From: Lentisphaerae bacterium GWF2_49_21
Lineage (GTDB): Bacteria; Verrucomicrobiota; Lentisphaeria; Victivallales; GWF2-50-93
Direction: 5' to 3'
DNA: 47,753 nucleotides
Assembly: GCA_001804805.1 (NCBI GenBank)
Contig: MHBH01000090.1
Location: 1-47,753 of the forward strand
Shown here: positions 8,635 to 15,939 of the stretch, in pieces
Layout of the letters: every line of letters starts with the position of its first letter
How positions within the stretch are numbered: position 1 is the first letter of the stretch
Notes under the pieces: generated by a model
Told to the model about the DNA's origin: nothing
The model's input: only the letters and a program-made list of their open reading frames with translations
The model's database searches: none
Made by a program: the position numbers and the translations under genes

Positions 8635-9735
8635 TCATCTATTGGAAGACAGATATTCTCTGATTGCCGCTGCAAGATAATTTCCGAATATCTTAGCCGT
8701 TTCCTGGTTTACTTCCTGTCCCCTGGCCTCGGAGTAGGGGAGTTCCAGTGTCATTGCGGCCTTGGATCCCTGTTCATATGCCCAGTTTGAACTTGTCTTC
8801 AGCCCCGGAGGATTTCCGATGTTCCAATCCTTGCCAAATGGAAGATTGTCCTCAATGAAATATGGAAGAGGCCCCTTGTTGACTTCCATCAGGGCTTTGC
8901 CCAATTCCAGCTGTTCCTTCCAGTTGTCCGCGTGCCTTGATCCGGGAATGTAGATGGAATTGTTCCCCTTGCCCCTTATCCACGGGCAGTGGATGTCGAG
9001 GAAAAGGAAAGTTTTCCCCTTGATCCATTCCGGGACAAAATCCATTATGGCCTTGGTTTCATTGTATACGGCATCTGGAATATAATCCCTGTTATGGTCG
9101 TGTGGACGCCTGTTCTTGCCCTGGTCCCCGTCTTCAACACCGTCCTTGTCGACAAAGGGTATTATCATGATCCGGGCATTCTTAAGGAACCAGTCCGATT
9201 CCAGGATTGATTCGATGGCGCCTTCCACCGCATAATTGGCCATCATCTCGCAGCAATGGTGGCGTGCCGTTATCAGAATGCGGAACTCGCAGTCCGGCCC
9301 GCCAATCATTAGCCTTTCAACATCCCTTCCCTTTTTTGATTTGCATAATCTGTCTATTTTCAGATTTGGATTATTCCTGTATTTTTCCAGGAATTTCTCA
9401 AAATTACGCTCCGAATAAGGCATCCCCATGCTGAATCTGACATCATTTGCGGTTTTTGGGAACTGAAACTCAAATGATGATGGACCGAGGTTTTCAGGGA
9501 GAAGCCAGTTCCATGTCCATCCGTCGTCGAGGCTGACGGCTGCGCCATGATCTGTCAGGAGGTTTTTTCCTGTGAGATTGAATTTGAGTTTTTCCCCACC
9601 GGCATCCTTTATCCTGAAACACCAGTAGAACCAGTCGCCCTCGGTGTCCCGGAGATCCTGCCGTATATAGATATCATTACCGTCAATTTTCTCAACGATG
9701 ATGTTTCCTGTCGGGAAATCGGAATCTATTTTCAT
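8635..9735 (-). CDS. M14-family zinc carboxypeptidase
   Basis: A 366-residue enzyme with an N-terminal beta-sandwich-like region (1-105) and an M14 catalytic domain. Zinc ligands are H160 and E163 (ARHHCCE, the HxxE motif) and H249 (FLDIHCP). Substrate-anchoring residues appear in DKDGVEDGDQGKNRR and HNRDY (R209/R210, N215, R216). The general base is E331 (TLELPYS). The N-terminal domain followed by this catalytic layout resembles cytosolic carboxypeptidases of the M14D/CCP type. There is no signal peptide, so it is likely cytoplasmic, trimming C-terminal residues from peptides or proteins. The substrate is unknown. The ribosome site before the ATG is weak. Confidence 0.88.
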   Translation of the reverse strand: MKIDSDFPTGNIIVEKIDGNDIYIRQDLRDTEGDWFYWCFRIKDAGGEKLKFNLTGKNLLTDHGAAVSLDDGWTWNWLLPENLGPSSFEFQFPKTANDVRFSMGMPYSERNFEKFLEKYRNNPNLKIDRLCKSKKGRDVERLMIGGPDCEFRILITARHHCCEMMANYAVEGAIESILESDWFLKNARIMIIPFVDKDGVEDGDQGKNRRPHDHNRDYIPDAVYNETKAIMDFVPEWIKGKTFLFLDIHCPWIRGKGNNSIYIPGSRHADNWKEQLELGKALMEVNKGPLPYFIEDNLPFGKDWNIGNPPGLKTSSNWAYEQGSKAAMTLELPYSEARGQEVNQETAKIFGNYLAAAIREYLSSNR

Positions 9736-9832
9736 GGAAATAATCTATCACCTTGTAGTTTAAAATTCGAACAAGGTCAACCAGTGATAAGGATTATTTT
9801 CACGGCAATTTGAGTTTTGAGGCTGAAAATTC

Positions 9833-9861
9833 TTGAATTTACTGATTAAATATGATAGAAT
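9833..9861 (+). promoter_or_regulatory. Promoter upstream of the phosphoesterase fusion
   Basis: TTGAAT (9833-9838), a 17-base spacer, then TAGAAT (9856-9861), 33 bases before the ATG at 9895. The region is AT-rich and lies between divergent genes. Sequence-based only. Confidence 0.45.
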
Positions 9862-9894
9862 CACAGCTTCCGCAACTGGAAAGAATATTATCCG

Positions 9895-11607
9895 ATGAAA
9901 TATGCTATTTTATCTGATATCCATGCGAATCTGCATGCATGGAATGCCGTCAAGGACGACATGGAACTTGAAGGTGTCGAAGCAGTGGTCTGCCTTGGCG
10001 ACATCATCGGCTACGGACCCAGGCCCGTCGAGACCCTTGATTCCGTCTGCTCCAGCTCCAACTATATTGTCCTCGGAAACCATGAAGCCGTGATTGAGGG
10101 TAGCTTCGACCGTTCACAGTTCAATGATGAAGCCTGGAAGATGATCGATTGGACAGGAAATCAGCTGAGTCCGGATGACGGAAAATTCTTCGAGCAGCTT
10201 CCTCTTGTGATAGAAATGGATTCAGGGACATCCAAGATCCTCTTCGTGCACGGTACTTCGTTCCAGCCCGAATCCTTCAGCTACATAATTGAGACTGAAA
10301 GTGCAATGGAGGCCTGGAACGCCTGCGATGCGGACATTATTTTCGCCGGACATACCCATGAAACCGCCATTTTCATGCTTAAGGAAGGACATGTTTCAAA
10401 GAGGAAAGTCGCAGATTTTTCAATAAAGCCCGGCAGAAGATACATTGTGAACGTCGGCAGCGTTGGTATGCCAAGGGAAACTGATTTCAGGGCGGGTTAC
10501 TGTATCTTCGACACGGATTCAGGTCAAATATCCTTTAAGAAGGTGTCATACGACTTTGAAGCGTTCAGGAAGGATGTCCTGGATATCATCGGTGAGTCTG
10601 AGCAGTCAAGACATGTTCTCAGCTGTTTCAAGGGATCCCAGCATAAGCCGATCAAGGAACAACTCGACTTCGTTCCATCCACTGTAAGCCAGATACTGTC
10701 AAGGCAGATGGTGTTCAGGGAGAAAATGTCGGTAAGGGCGGATGGAATGCCTCCTCCAAGGCAGTTCCGCCTGAACAGGGCCGCAATCGGAACTGCCAAG
10801 GAAGTCAAATCGAAATCTAGCAGGAAGCATCCTGGAATAAACAAAAAGCTCTGGTTTTCCATCTGCGGATTTTTCCTGATGATCGCGATAGCCGCGACAC
10901 TTGTCGCCATATTTATTCCTCCTCCTAAGGCTATACCGATTGAGACTGCCGGTAAAGAGGAACCGGCTGCTGTTGGCGCCGCGACCGCAGAGAACAAAAC
11001 GGAAGTTTCTGACAGGAAGACCGAACCTGCACCGACCCCGGAAGTCAAACCTGTGGAGACAAAAGGTATTTCACTGCCCAAGCGGAAGGAAATCATCCCG
11101 GTGGCCCCGAGCACAGTGGGAGTCCGCCTTGAAACGAATTTCGGAAACGGTTCAAAGTATATTAAAGTTTCCGGACAGGACAATTCATCGCTGCCTGAAG
11201 GCTGGCGCGAGTCTTCCGCCTGGGGGGATCCGATGTGCAGCTATTCATTCCAGCCGGAAGTGGATGGAGGCTTCTTGAAATGCGATGGTGCGGCGAAGGG
11301 CAGGATGCTTATTTATCATGAGTTCAACGGGCTGGCGCCCGGAAAGACATTCAAGATCACCCTGAAGGTGAAAGGTACGGCCAAATCAGAAGTCTATGTT
11401 GCATTCGGTGCTCTGGAAAAGCCTTGGAACGTATACGACAATGCAGCCCTCCGCCTCCCTGGAGATTGGAAGGATGTCACAACGATGCTCACCTGCGGAC
11501 AGGTTCCTGCGAATACTCCATCAGGTTTTATGATATATGCTCGCAGTCCGGGCGCCTTTGGAATCATGTCGGTAAAAGTCGAGGAAATCAGCTTTCTTAT
11601 GAGATAA
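9895..11607 (+). CDS. Metallophosphoesterase fused to TM helix and carbohydrate-binding-like domain
   Basis: A 570-residue protein in three parts. Residues 1-240 are a calcineurin-like phosphoesterase of the YfcE/diadenosine-tetraphosphatase-like group with all metal motifs: D8 and H10 (SDIH), GDIIGYG with D36, GNHE (61-64), H119 (VHG) and GHTH (152-155). Residues 320-341 are one hydrophobic membrane helix preceded by a Lys/Arg-rich stretch, so the enzyme should face the cytoplasm. A Pro/Glu/Lys linker (342-405) leads to a beta-rich domain (about 410-570) resembling CBM4/9-like sandwiches and the C-terminal modules of the next gene. The layout suggests a transmembrane device in which an outside ligand affects a cytoplasmic phosphodiesterase; this is inference. 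The substrate is unknown. Confidence 0.8.
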   Translation: MKYAILSDIHANLHAWNAVKDDMELEGVEAVVCLGDIIGYGPRPVETLDSVCSSSNYIVLGNHEAVIEGSFDRSQFNDEAWKMIDWTGNQLSPDDGKFFEQLPLVIEMDSGTSKILFVHGTSFQPESFSYIIETESAMEAWNACDADIIFAGHTHETAIFMLKEGHVSKRKVADFSIKPGRRYIVNVGSVGMPRETDFRAGYCIFDTDSGQISFKKVSYDFEAFRKDVLDIIGESEQSRHVLSCFKGSQHKPIKEQLDFVPSTVSQILSRQMVFREKMSVRADGMPPPRQFRLNRAAIGTAKEVKSKSSRKHPGINKKLWFSICGFFLMIAIAATLVAIFIPPPKAIPIETAGKEEPAAVGAATAENKTEVSDRKTEPAPTPEVKPVETKGISLPKRKEIIPVAPSTVGVRLETNFGNGSKYIKVSGQDNSSLPEGWRESSAWGDPMCSYSFQPEVDGGFLKCDGAAKGRMLIYHEFNGLAPGKTFKITLKVKGTAKSEVYVAFGALEKPWNVYDNAALRLPGDWKDVTTMLTCGQVPANTPSGFMIYARSPGAFGIMSVKVEEISFLMR

Positions 11608-11638
11608 TTTATTCACGAGGAACTGGTGAATAAATTAT
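11604..11638 (+). terminator. Stop-codon-embedded hairpin
   Basis: A perfect 13-bp inverted repeat (11604-11616 with 11626-11638) and a 9-base loop; the TAA stop of the phosphoesterase gene lies inside the stem. No T-run follows, so termination strength is doubtful. A related sequence occurs at 33738-33763. Confidence 0.4.
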
Positions 11639-11682
11639 ACTGAATAACGGTCTACTGAAATAACCATTTATGGGGAGACAGT

Positions 11683-13500
11683 ATGAAAATTGGCAGAATG
11701 AGAGAGTTGGTGCGCACTATTTCAAGAGGAACAGTACTAACGGCAGTCCTGGGCCTTTTGCATTCGGCCCATGCCGCCGATGAAGTGAAGGTGCCTTCAG
11801 ACAAAAGTAAATTTCATATAATCGTGCTTATGGGGCAGTCGAACATGGCCGGATCAGGACATCCAGTTCCGCCTGAGTACATCAAGGCGGATCCAAATGT
11901 GATTTTACTCGGAAATGACATGAAATGGACCAGTGCGAAAATCAACTTTGGAGCTGGGTTCGGGCCGGGGCAGGCTTTTGCCCGTCATTATGCTGAACTT
12001 CATCCAGGAGTCACTGTCGGCCTGATACAAGGAGCCCGCGGAGGCAGAAGCCTGAAGGAACTTTCAAAGGGAGGCAAGGACCGTGATGGCGCTCCCAACT
12101 ATGACAATGTCATGGCGAAGATAAAGGAGGCGATGAAGGTCGGGATACTGAAGGGCGTACTCTGGCACCAAGGAGAAAGCGACTGCGGGGACAAGGCCTA
12201 CGTTGAAAAGCTCAAAGTCCTTGTGACCGATTTACGGACCGACACCGGTATTCAGGATCTTCCTTTCATTGCAGGTGAACTTGGCCGTTATGCGACATGG
12301 ACCTCAAACTTCAATACCAATATCATACCTAAGGCGAACACTGAAATCCAGTATTGCTCCGTAGCAAGTTCAGAAGGTCTCCTGGACCTCGGGGACAAAG
12401 TTCATTTCTCCGGATTCTCCTGCGAGGCCCTCGGGAGCAGATATCTGATGGAATACCTGAAAATCAAGGAACCCGAGCTCGCCACAAAATTCAAACCGGC
12501 CCTTGATGATATAACAAAGAAGATGGCAGCGAAAGATGCTGAATGGATAACTGTAGTAAATCCCTCGATGTCCGATGGCGAAACGAGACCTGTCGGCTGG
12601 GACGGGAAATGGACTTCAAAGGGGAGTTTGAATGCCATACGCGATGACAAAGATTTCGCATCCGCCCCGGCTTCGCTTAGAATCGAATCGGCAGGAGGTC
12701 CGGTACTTGGTTCTGTTACGACTCCTATCAAGGAAGTCTCCGGCAAGAATATCAAGGTGACCTGCAAGATGAAAAATGCGGGATTCGCAAAATGCTGTCT
12801 GGTAATAACCGGTCTTGACGGCAGCTACAAGCAGGCGTTGAACAAGGAACTTATTGATGCGAAGGATGCTAAGGAATGGACAATCCTTTCCGCTGAGTTT
12901 GTCGTTCCCTCGAATGCAGTCAATGATCGTCTTGCCATACTTGTAGAAGGAGAGGGGAAGGCATGGCTCGACGATATTTCCATAGAAAAGTCAACTCCTC
13001 CTCCCGAAGCGGCTTCACCCGATAAACCAAATATCGCTGGAGGAACCAATATTGCCTTGAATAGTTCAATGTCAGAAGGAGATGACAAGCCGACGAACTG
13101 GACGTCTGTCTGGACATCCAGCGGGAAACTTAAGGGCAGTAAGGACACACAGACCTTCAAATCCGGACCCGCCTCCCTCAAGATCGAATCCGATGGAGGA
13201 CCTGTGAAGGGAAGCATCAGCCAGAAACTTGAAGGTGCTGCAGGAATGAAATTGAAGGTCAAGGGCTGGGCGAAATGCCAGGGTCCGAAGACCTGCTCTG
13301 TAGGAATTGGAACCTTTGACGCTTCCTGGAAGATGATTAAGTGGATACATGTATTTGCTAAACCGGGTGATTTCGACTGGACCCAGTTCGAGCAGGATGT
13401 TGAAATCCCCGCAGAGGCTGTAAATGTCAACCTTGGGCTTGGGATAGACGGAGAAGGAGCCGAATGGTTCGATGATGTGGAAGTCATCGTTGTCAAATAA
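11683..13500 (+). CDS. Secreted sialate-O-acetylesterase/CE6-like esterase with two binding modules
   Basis: A 605-residue exported enzyme. Residues 1-32 are a signal peptide (HSAHA then ADE). Residues 44-275 are an SGNH esterase of the SASA/DUF303 family: nucleophile S53 in GQSNMAG, oxyanion region QGARGG, WHQGESD (161-167), and the D238-x-x-H241 pair in DKVHFS. Such enzymes deacetylate sugars such as acetylated xylan or sialic acids. Two homologous beta-sandwich-like modules follow (about 292-433 and 455-604), each starting N-x-SMS-(D/E)G, with PASLRIES/PASLKIES and ending with an acidic (A)WLDD or EWFDD motif. They probably bind carbohydrate. GGGGAGAC precedes the ATG. It follows the phosphoesterase, whose outer domain resembles these modules. 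Confidence 0.85.
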   Translation: MKIGRMRELVRTISRGTVLTAVLGLLHSAHAADEVKVPSDKSKFHIIVLMGQSNMAGSGHPVPPEYIKADPNVILLGNDMKWTSAKINFGAGFGPGQAFARHYAELHPGVTVGLIQGARGGRSLKELSKGGKDRDGAPNYDNVMAKIKEAMKVGILKGVLWHQGESDCGDKAYVEKLKVLVTDLRTDTGIQDLPFIAGELGRYATWTSNFNTNIIPKANTEIQYCSVASSEGLLDLGDKVHFSGFSCEALGSRYLMEYLKIKEPELATKFKPALDDITKKMAAKDAEWITVVNPSMSDGETRPVGWDGKWTSKGSLNAIRDDKDFASAPASLRIESAGGPVLGSVTTPIKEVSGKNIKVTCKMKNAGFAKCCLVITGLDGSYKQALNKELIDAKDAKEWTILSAEFVVPSNAVNDRLAILVEGEGKAWLDDISIEKSTPPPEAASPDKPNIAGGTNIALNSSMSEGDDKPTNWTSVWTSSGKLKGSKDTQTFKSGPASLKIESDGGPVKGSISQKLEGAAGMKLKVKGWAKCQGPKTCSVGIGTFDASWKMIKWIHVFAKPGDFDWTQFEQDVEIPAEAVNVNLGLGIDGEGAEWFDDVEVIVVK

Positions 13501-13599
13501 TTATATGGAGAGCCGGCGCTTGCCCTCATCCATCCGCAGTGACTCATTGGATGCAGGGAATGGTTAAGAAATTGTCTCTTGTTTTATTCTTATTTTTAT

Positions 13600-13707
13600 G
13601 TCAGGCGCTCCGGCCTGACTTTGGACTGCGGCACCCCTGTGTCGCTTTGTATTTATTTCTAAATATTCCCGGAATCCAAAGCGGCAGAAGGCTGCCGCAT
13701 TCCAAAG
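13600..13707. repeat. Composite palindromic intergenic element
   Basis: Within the 369-base gap 13501-13869. GTCAGG (13600-13605) faces CCTGAC (13614-13619). TTTGGACTGCGGCAC (from 13620) is an imperfect reverse complement of GCTGCCGCATTCCAAAG (13691-13707), and the arm CCAAAGCGGCAG...CTGCCGC is itself a hairpin (13676-13698). No coding signal is seen here. Confidence 0.6.
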
Positions 13708-13800
13708 ATTCGCTTTGCCCATCAATAAATCATTTGAATCCGGAACAGTCAATAATCTCGTCTATTCTTAACATCTTTGTTAGTAGTCTGTCTGGGGGAG

Positions 13801-13873
13801 CCTGTCGGACTTAGAAATGAGTTCAGATGAGGGCGTTTTTGCTTGTAGTAGCGCATGTTTGCGCGTACTTCAG
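13801..13873. repeat. Half copy of a palindromic dispersed element
   Basis: This stretch matches the left half of the complete element at 40079-40220: CCTGTCGGACTTAGAAATGA against CCTGTCTGACTTAGAAATGA, then GTAGTAGCGCATGTTTGCGC identical in both, ending CTTCAG. Its right edge supplies the stop codon of the thioesterase gene on the minus strand. The matching right half is missing. Confidence 0.75.
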
Positions 13874-14385
13874 AATTTTGTTTTGGAAGAATCCTCTATA
13901 TCCTGATCTGTAAGCGCAAAAGCCCTGCTTATCTCCTCGGGTATGGCCGTTGGACGTCCGCTTTTGGCGTTCACGAACACCCAGTCAGTCTCTCCTCTGA
14001 CAAGCAATTTCCCATCGGCAGCCCTCAGGAACTTATAGCGGCGCATTGATCTGGCACGGCCGAAATCGACGATCCATGTCCTGACATGGAGAGTTTCACC
14101 TGCAAATGCAGGACTCATATATTGGATCTTGTGGGAGCGGACAACCCATGTACATCCTGCCCTGTGCATGGCATCCATGCATCCGGACCCTTCGAAATGA
14201 CGGACCGCCACATCCTGCATCCACTGGACGAAGGAGACGTTGTTGACATGACCGTTCCCGTCTATCGCATCTTTCGGAACTGTCATCTCATGGATGAATA
14301 CAGCATTTCGTGAAATTTCGGATTTGTTATACTGTCTGTACATATAAGCAATGTTTATATAAGCAATGTTTATAGGCGACTTCAT
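13870..14385 (-). CDS. Acyl-CoA thioesterase (YbgC/4HBT hot-dog family)
   Basis: A hot-dog-fold thioesterase. The core contains KDAIDGNGHVNNVSFVQWMQD, matching the 4HBT/YbgC motif with catalytic Asp (D in AIDGNGHVNN) and HVNN, then TWVVRSHKIQYMSPAFAGETL and RGETDWVFVN, all typical. It hydrolyses acyl-CoA thioesters in the cytoplasm; the substrate is not predictable. The start is uncertain: ATG 14385 is used here (10 bases after the preceding gene), but GGAG abuts it. An upstream ATG at 14436 and internal ATGs at 14343 and 14286 also exist. Between 14341 and 14371 the DNA contains two direct copies of ATATAAGCAATGTTT, encoding the odd repeat NIAYINIAY, so the true start may lie after it. The stop codon lies in a dispersed repeat. 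Confidence 0.82.
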   Translation of the reverse strand: MKSPINIAYINIAYMYRQYNKSEISRNAVFIHEMTVPKDAIDGNGHVNNVSFVQWMQDVAVRHFEGSGCMDAMHRAGCTWVVRSHKIQYMSPAFAGETLHVRTWIVDFGRARSMRRYKFLRAADGKLLVRGETDWVFVNAKSGRPTAIPEEISRAFALTDQDIEDSSKTKF

Positions 14386-14395
14386 CTCCGACGAC

Positions 14396-14767
14396 TCACT
14401 TGGCTTTATGATCGTCTCCGGCCTTGCCGCTTTCATCCTGTGCTTTTGTTACAACTACCACTTCACCTTCGCAGAATATCCTTGAAATCTGCTTGCCCTC
14501 CTCGCTGGAAGCATATCCGGTTTTCTTGTCCTCAAGAAAAACCGTCATTTTCCTGCAGGTTATCGCCGTCTCCCCGTCATCGAACTTCACGTTCCCTGTG
14601 AAAACAGCGAAGTTCTTGGCGATATCTATGTTGATCATATCGGCTTTTATCACCGTGAGGATTTTCTTTATGCTCTTTATCTTAGGCTGTGCAAGCGGTA
14701 TATCCTGTGCAGATGCAACACTGCAGAACAACAGGGCAGATATAGTGATTTTATGAAAATTAAGCAT
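14396..14767 (-). CDS. LptA/OstA-like periplasmic protein
   Basis: A 123-residue exported protein. Residues 1-20 are a signal peptide (ISALLFCSVASAQ). Residues 40-108 fit the OstA-N/LptA beta-jellyroll: INIDIAKNFAVFTGNVKFDDGETAITCRKM has the typical pattern of a short strand, F-x-GNV, then D...I-C-x-x-M, and ends ISRIFCEGEVVVV. LptA shuttles lipopolysaccharide across the periplasm; short paralogues of unknown role are common. The start is ATG 14767, inside the end of nrdG, an 8-base overlap. It is therefore transcribed with the anaerobic RNR genes, which is an unusual partnership. The C terminus is hydrophilic (GKAGDDHKAK). Confidence 0.72.
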   Translation of the reverse strand: MLNFHKITISALLFCSVASAQDIPLAQPKIKSIKKILTVIKADMINIDIAKNFAVFTGNVKFDDGETAITCRKMTVFLEDKKTGYASSEEGKQISRIFCEGEVVVVTKAQDESGKAGDDHKAK

Positions 14768-15482
14768 CAAAAATGAATGAGCCTTTTAGCCCTCTTACAC
14801 GTGTATGATTGCCCATCCCCCGTGCAAGCTCGATGAGCTCTGCATCGGAATAGGTAGGCTCTGATGAAAGATTGTCATCTATGACTTCAGCGGCATGGAA
14901 CTGCTGGAGGGTCCACGCAGTGACTCCCAGGCTGTTCAGTTCTTCACGCATTCTTCCAAGGATTTCCGGACTGTGGAATTTCTTGTGTACGGTGGTCCTG
15001 ACATCGAGGATTATCTTGTTCTCTATGGCGTATAATATTGTCCTTTGGACCCTGTCTGCAATATCTTCAAGGCATGACTTTGTCAAATTCATGTAGTCTG
15101 CGGCAATAGACTTGTAGTCAAGACCCAGTGCGTCGAGGCATTTATTCTTATGAATACTAATAATAACTTCAGGATTGCTGCCATTGGTATCAAGTTTGAT
15201 AAAGTATCCAAGCGACTTGATTCTTTCAGTGAAGCCTGTAAGTGCGCTGTACATTGATGGCTCGCCACCGCTTATTACGACACCTTCTATCTTGCCGCGC
15301 CGTTTTTCAAGGAAATTGAAGATGAAGCTGTCTGAAAGACGCGGCTGGCTTTCCGGATCAATTACAAGATGTGGATTATGGCAGTATGGGCATCTGAAAT
15401 TACAGCCTCCCACATAAAGGATGCAGGTTATCTTCCCTGGGAAGTCTATGAGGGAGAATTTAGTAAGTCCGCGAATATCCAT
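14760..15482 (-). CDS. nrdG: Anaerobic RNR activating enzyme (radical SAM, NrdG2-type)
   Basis: A 240-residue radical SAM protein. The [4Fe-4S] motif is C27, C31 and C34 (CNFRCPYC), preceded by LIDFPGKITCILYVGG, a sequence typical of the NrdG2 subgroup. VISGGEP is the SAM-binding glycine-rich motif. It installs the glycyl radical on the class III ribonucleotide reductase under anaerobic conditions. It is the third gene of the nrd operon, after nrdD and the separate glycyl-radical polypeptide. AGGAG lies 7 bases before the ATG. The C-terminal half is longer than in minimal NrdG proteins (about 155 residues). Confidence 0.92.
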   Translation of the reverse strand: MDIRGLTKFSLIDFPGKITCILYVGGCNFRCPYCHNPHLVIDPESQPRLSDSFIFNFLEKRRGKIEGVVISGGEPSMYSALTGFTERIKSLGYFIKLDTNGSNPEVIISIHKNKCLDALGLDYKSIAADYMNLTKSCLEDIADRVQRTILYAIENKIILDVRTTVHKKFHSPEILGRMREELNSLGVTAWTLQQFHAAEVIDDNLSSEPTYSDAELIELARGMGNHTRVRGLKGSFIFDA

Positions 15483-15548
15483 AAGTAACTCCTGTGGGCG
15501 GAAAGGTATCGGCGGATGTGCGGCATTTCAAACCACAAAAGAAAACAA

Positions 15549-15599
15549 GTGCATATAATTGCACGACAAGGCGCACGGGCATGTCCCGTTCGCCTTGTC
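15549..15599. repeat. Double palindrome between the radical-domain gene and nrdG
   Basis: GTGCATATAATTGCAC (15549-15564) is a small hairpin; directly next to it 15565-15579 pairs with 15585-15599 (GACAAGGCG...CGCCTTGTC). It lies inside the nrd operon, so it may partly terminate or stabilise the mRNA. A similar role cannot be proven from sequence. Confidence 0.55.
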
Positions 15600-15628
15600 A
15601 TGTTAACATGTCAGCTCAGGGCCGAAAA

Positions 15629-15814
15629 TCAGGCCACTTTTTCCTTTTCCTTTTTCCTGAGTTCAGTACTGAAAGCTTTTCTATCCTTGAATTCTTCCTG
15701 TTTTCCCTTGTTCCAGTTCTTTACCGGACGGTGATAACCGCACACCCTGCTGAAAATTTCCGTTTTCATCCCGCATTTTGTAGCCATTTTAGTTTTCGAC
15801 TCCCTTTTATTCAT
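15629..15814 (-). CDS. Separate glycyl-radical domain of class III RNR (split NrdD C terminus)
   Basis: A 61-residue protein that matches the extreme C terminus of NrdD: SRVCGYHRPV (residues 22-31) contains the glycyl-radical site, here G26 in RVCGY, and NWNKGKQEEFKDRKAF matches the conserved tail NxGKQEEFK. In ordinary NrdD these lie at the end of one chain; here the large NrdD gene stops before them. AGGAGG lies 7 bases before the ATG, showing that this is an independently translated gene and not a frameshift tail. C14 may be one remaining zinc ligand of the split zinc site. Its likely role is to dock on NrdD and carry the radical. It sits between nrdD and nrdG. Confidence 0.85.
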   Translation of the reverse strand: MNKRESKTKMATKCGMKTEIFSRVCGYHRPVKNWNKGKQEEFKDRKAFSTELRKKEKEKVA

Positions 15815-15830
15815 ATCATTGCCTCCTCTT

Positions 15831-15858
15831 CCTGCTCCATGGGTGGCAGTGGAGCAGG
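15831..15858 (-). promoter_or_regulatory. Hairpin just before the ribosome site of the radical-domain gene
   Basis: CCTGCTCCA (15831-15839) pairs with TGGAGCAGG (15850-15858), a 9-bp stem with 10-base loop. On the minus strand it ends about 5 bases before the AGGAGG of the 61-residue gene. No T-run follows, so it may be a processing or stability element that sets stoichiometry rather than a terminator. Confidence 0.45.
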
Positions 15859-15939
15859 TCTGAGATCGTTTTATATTTTAAATTGAACTTAAAACCACTT
15901 AAACAGTATTAACGCACCTAATAACTGGAAAACAGTTCT

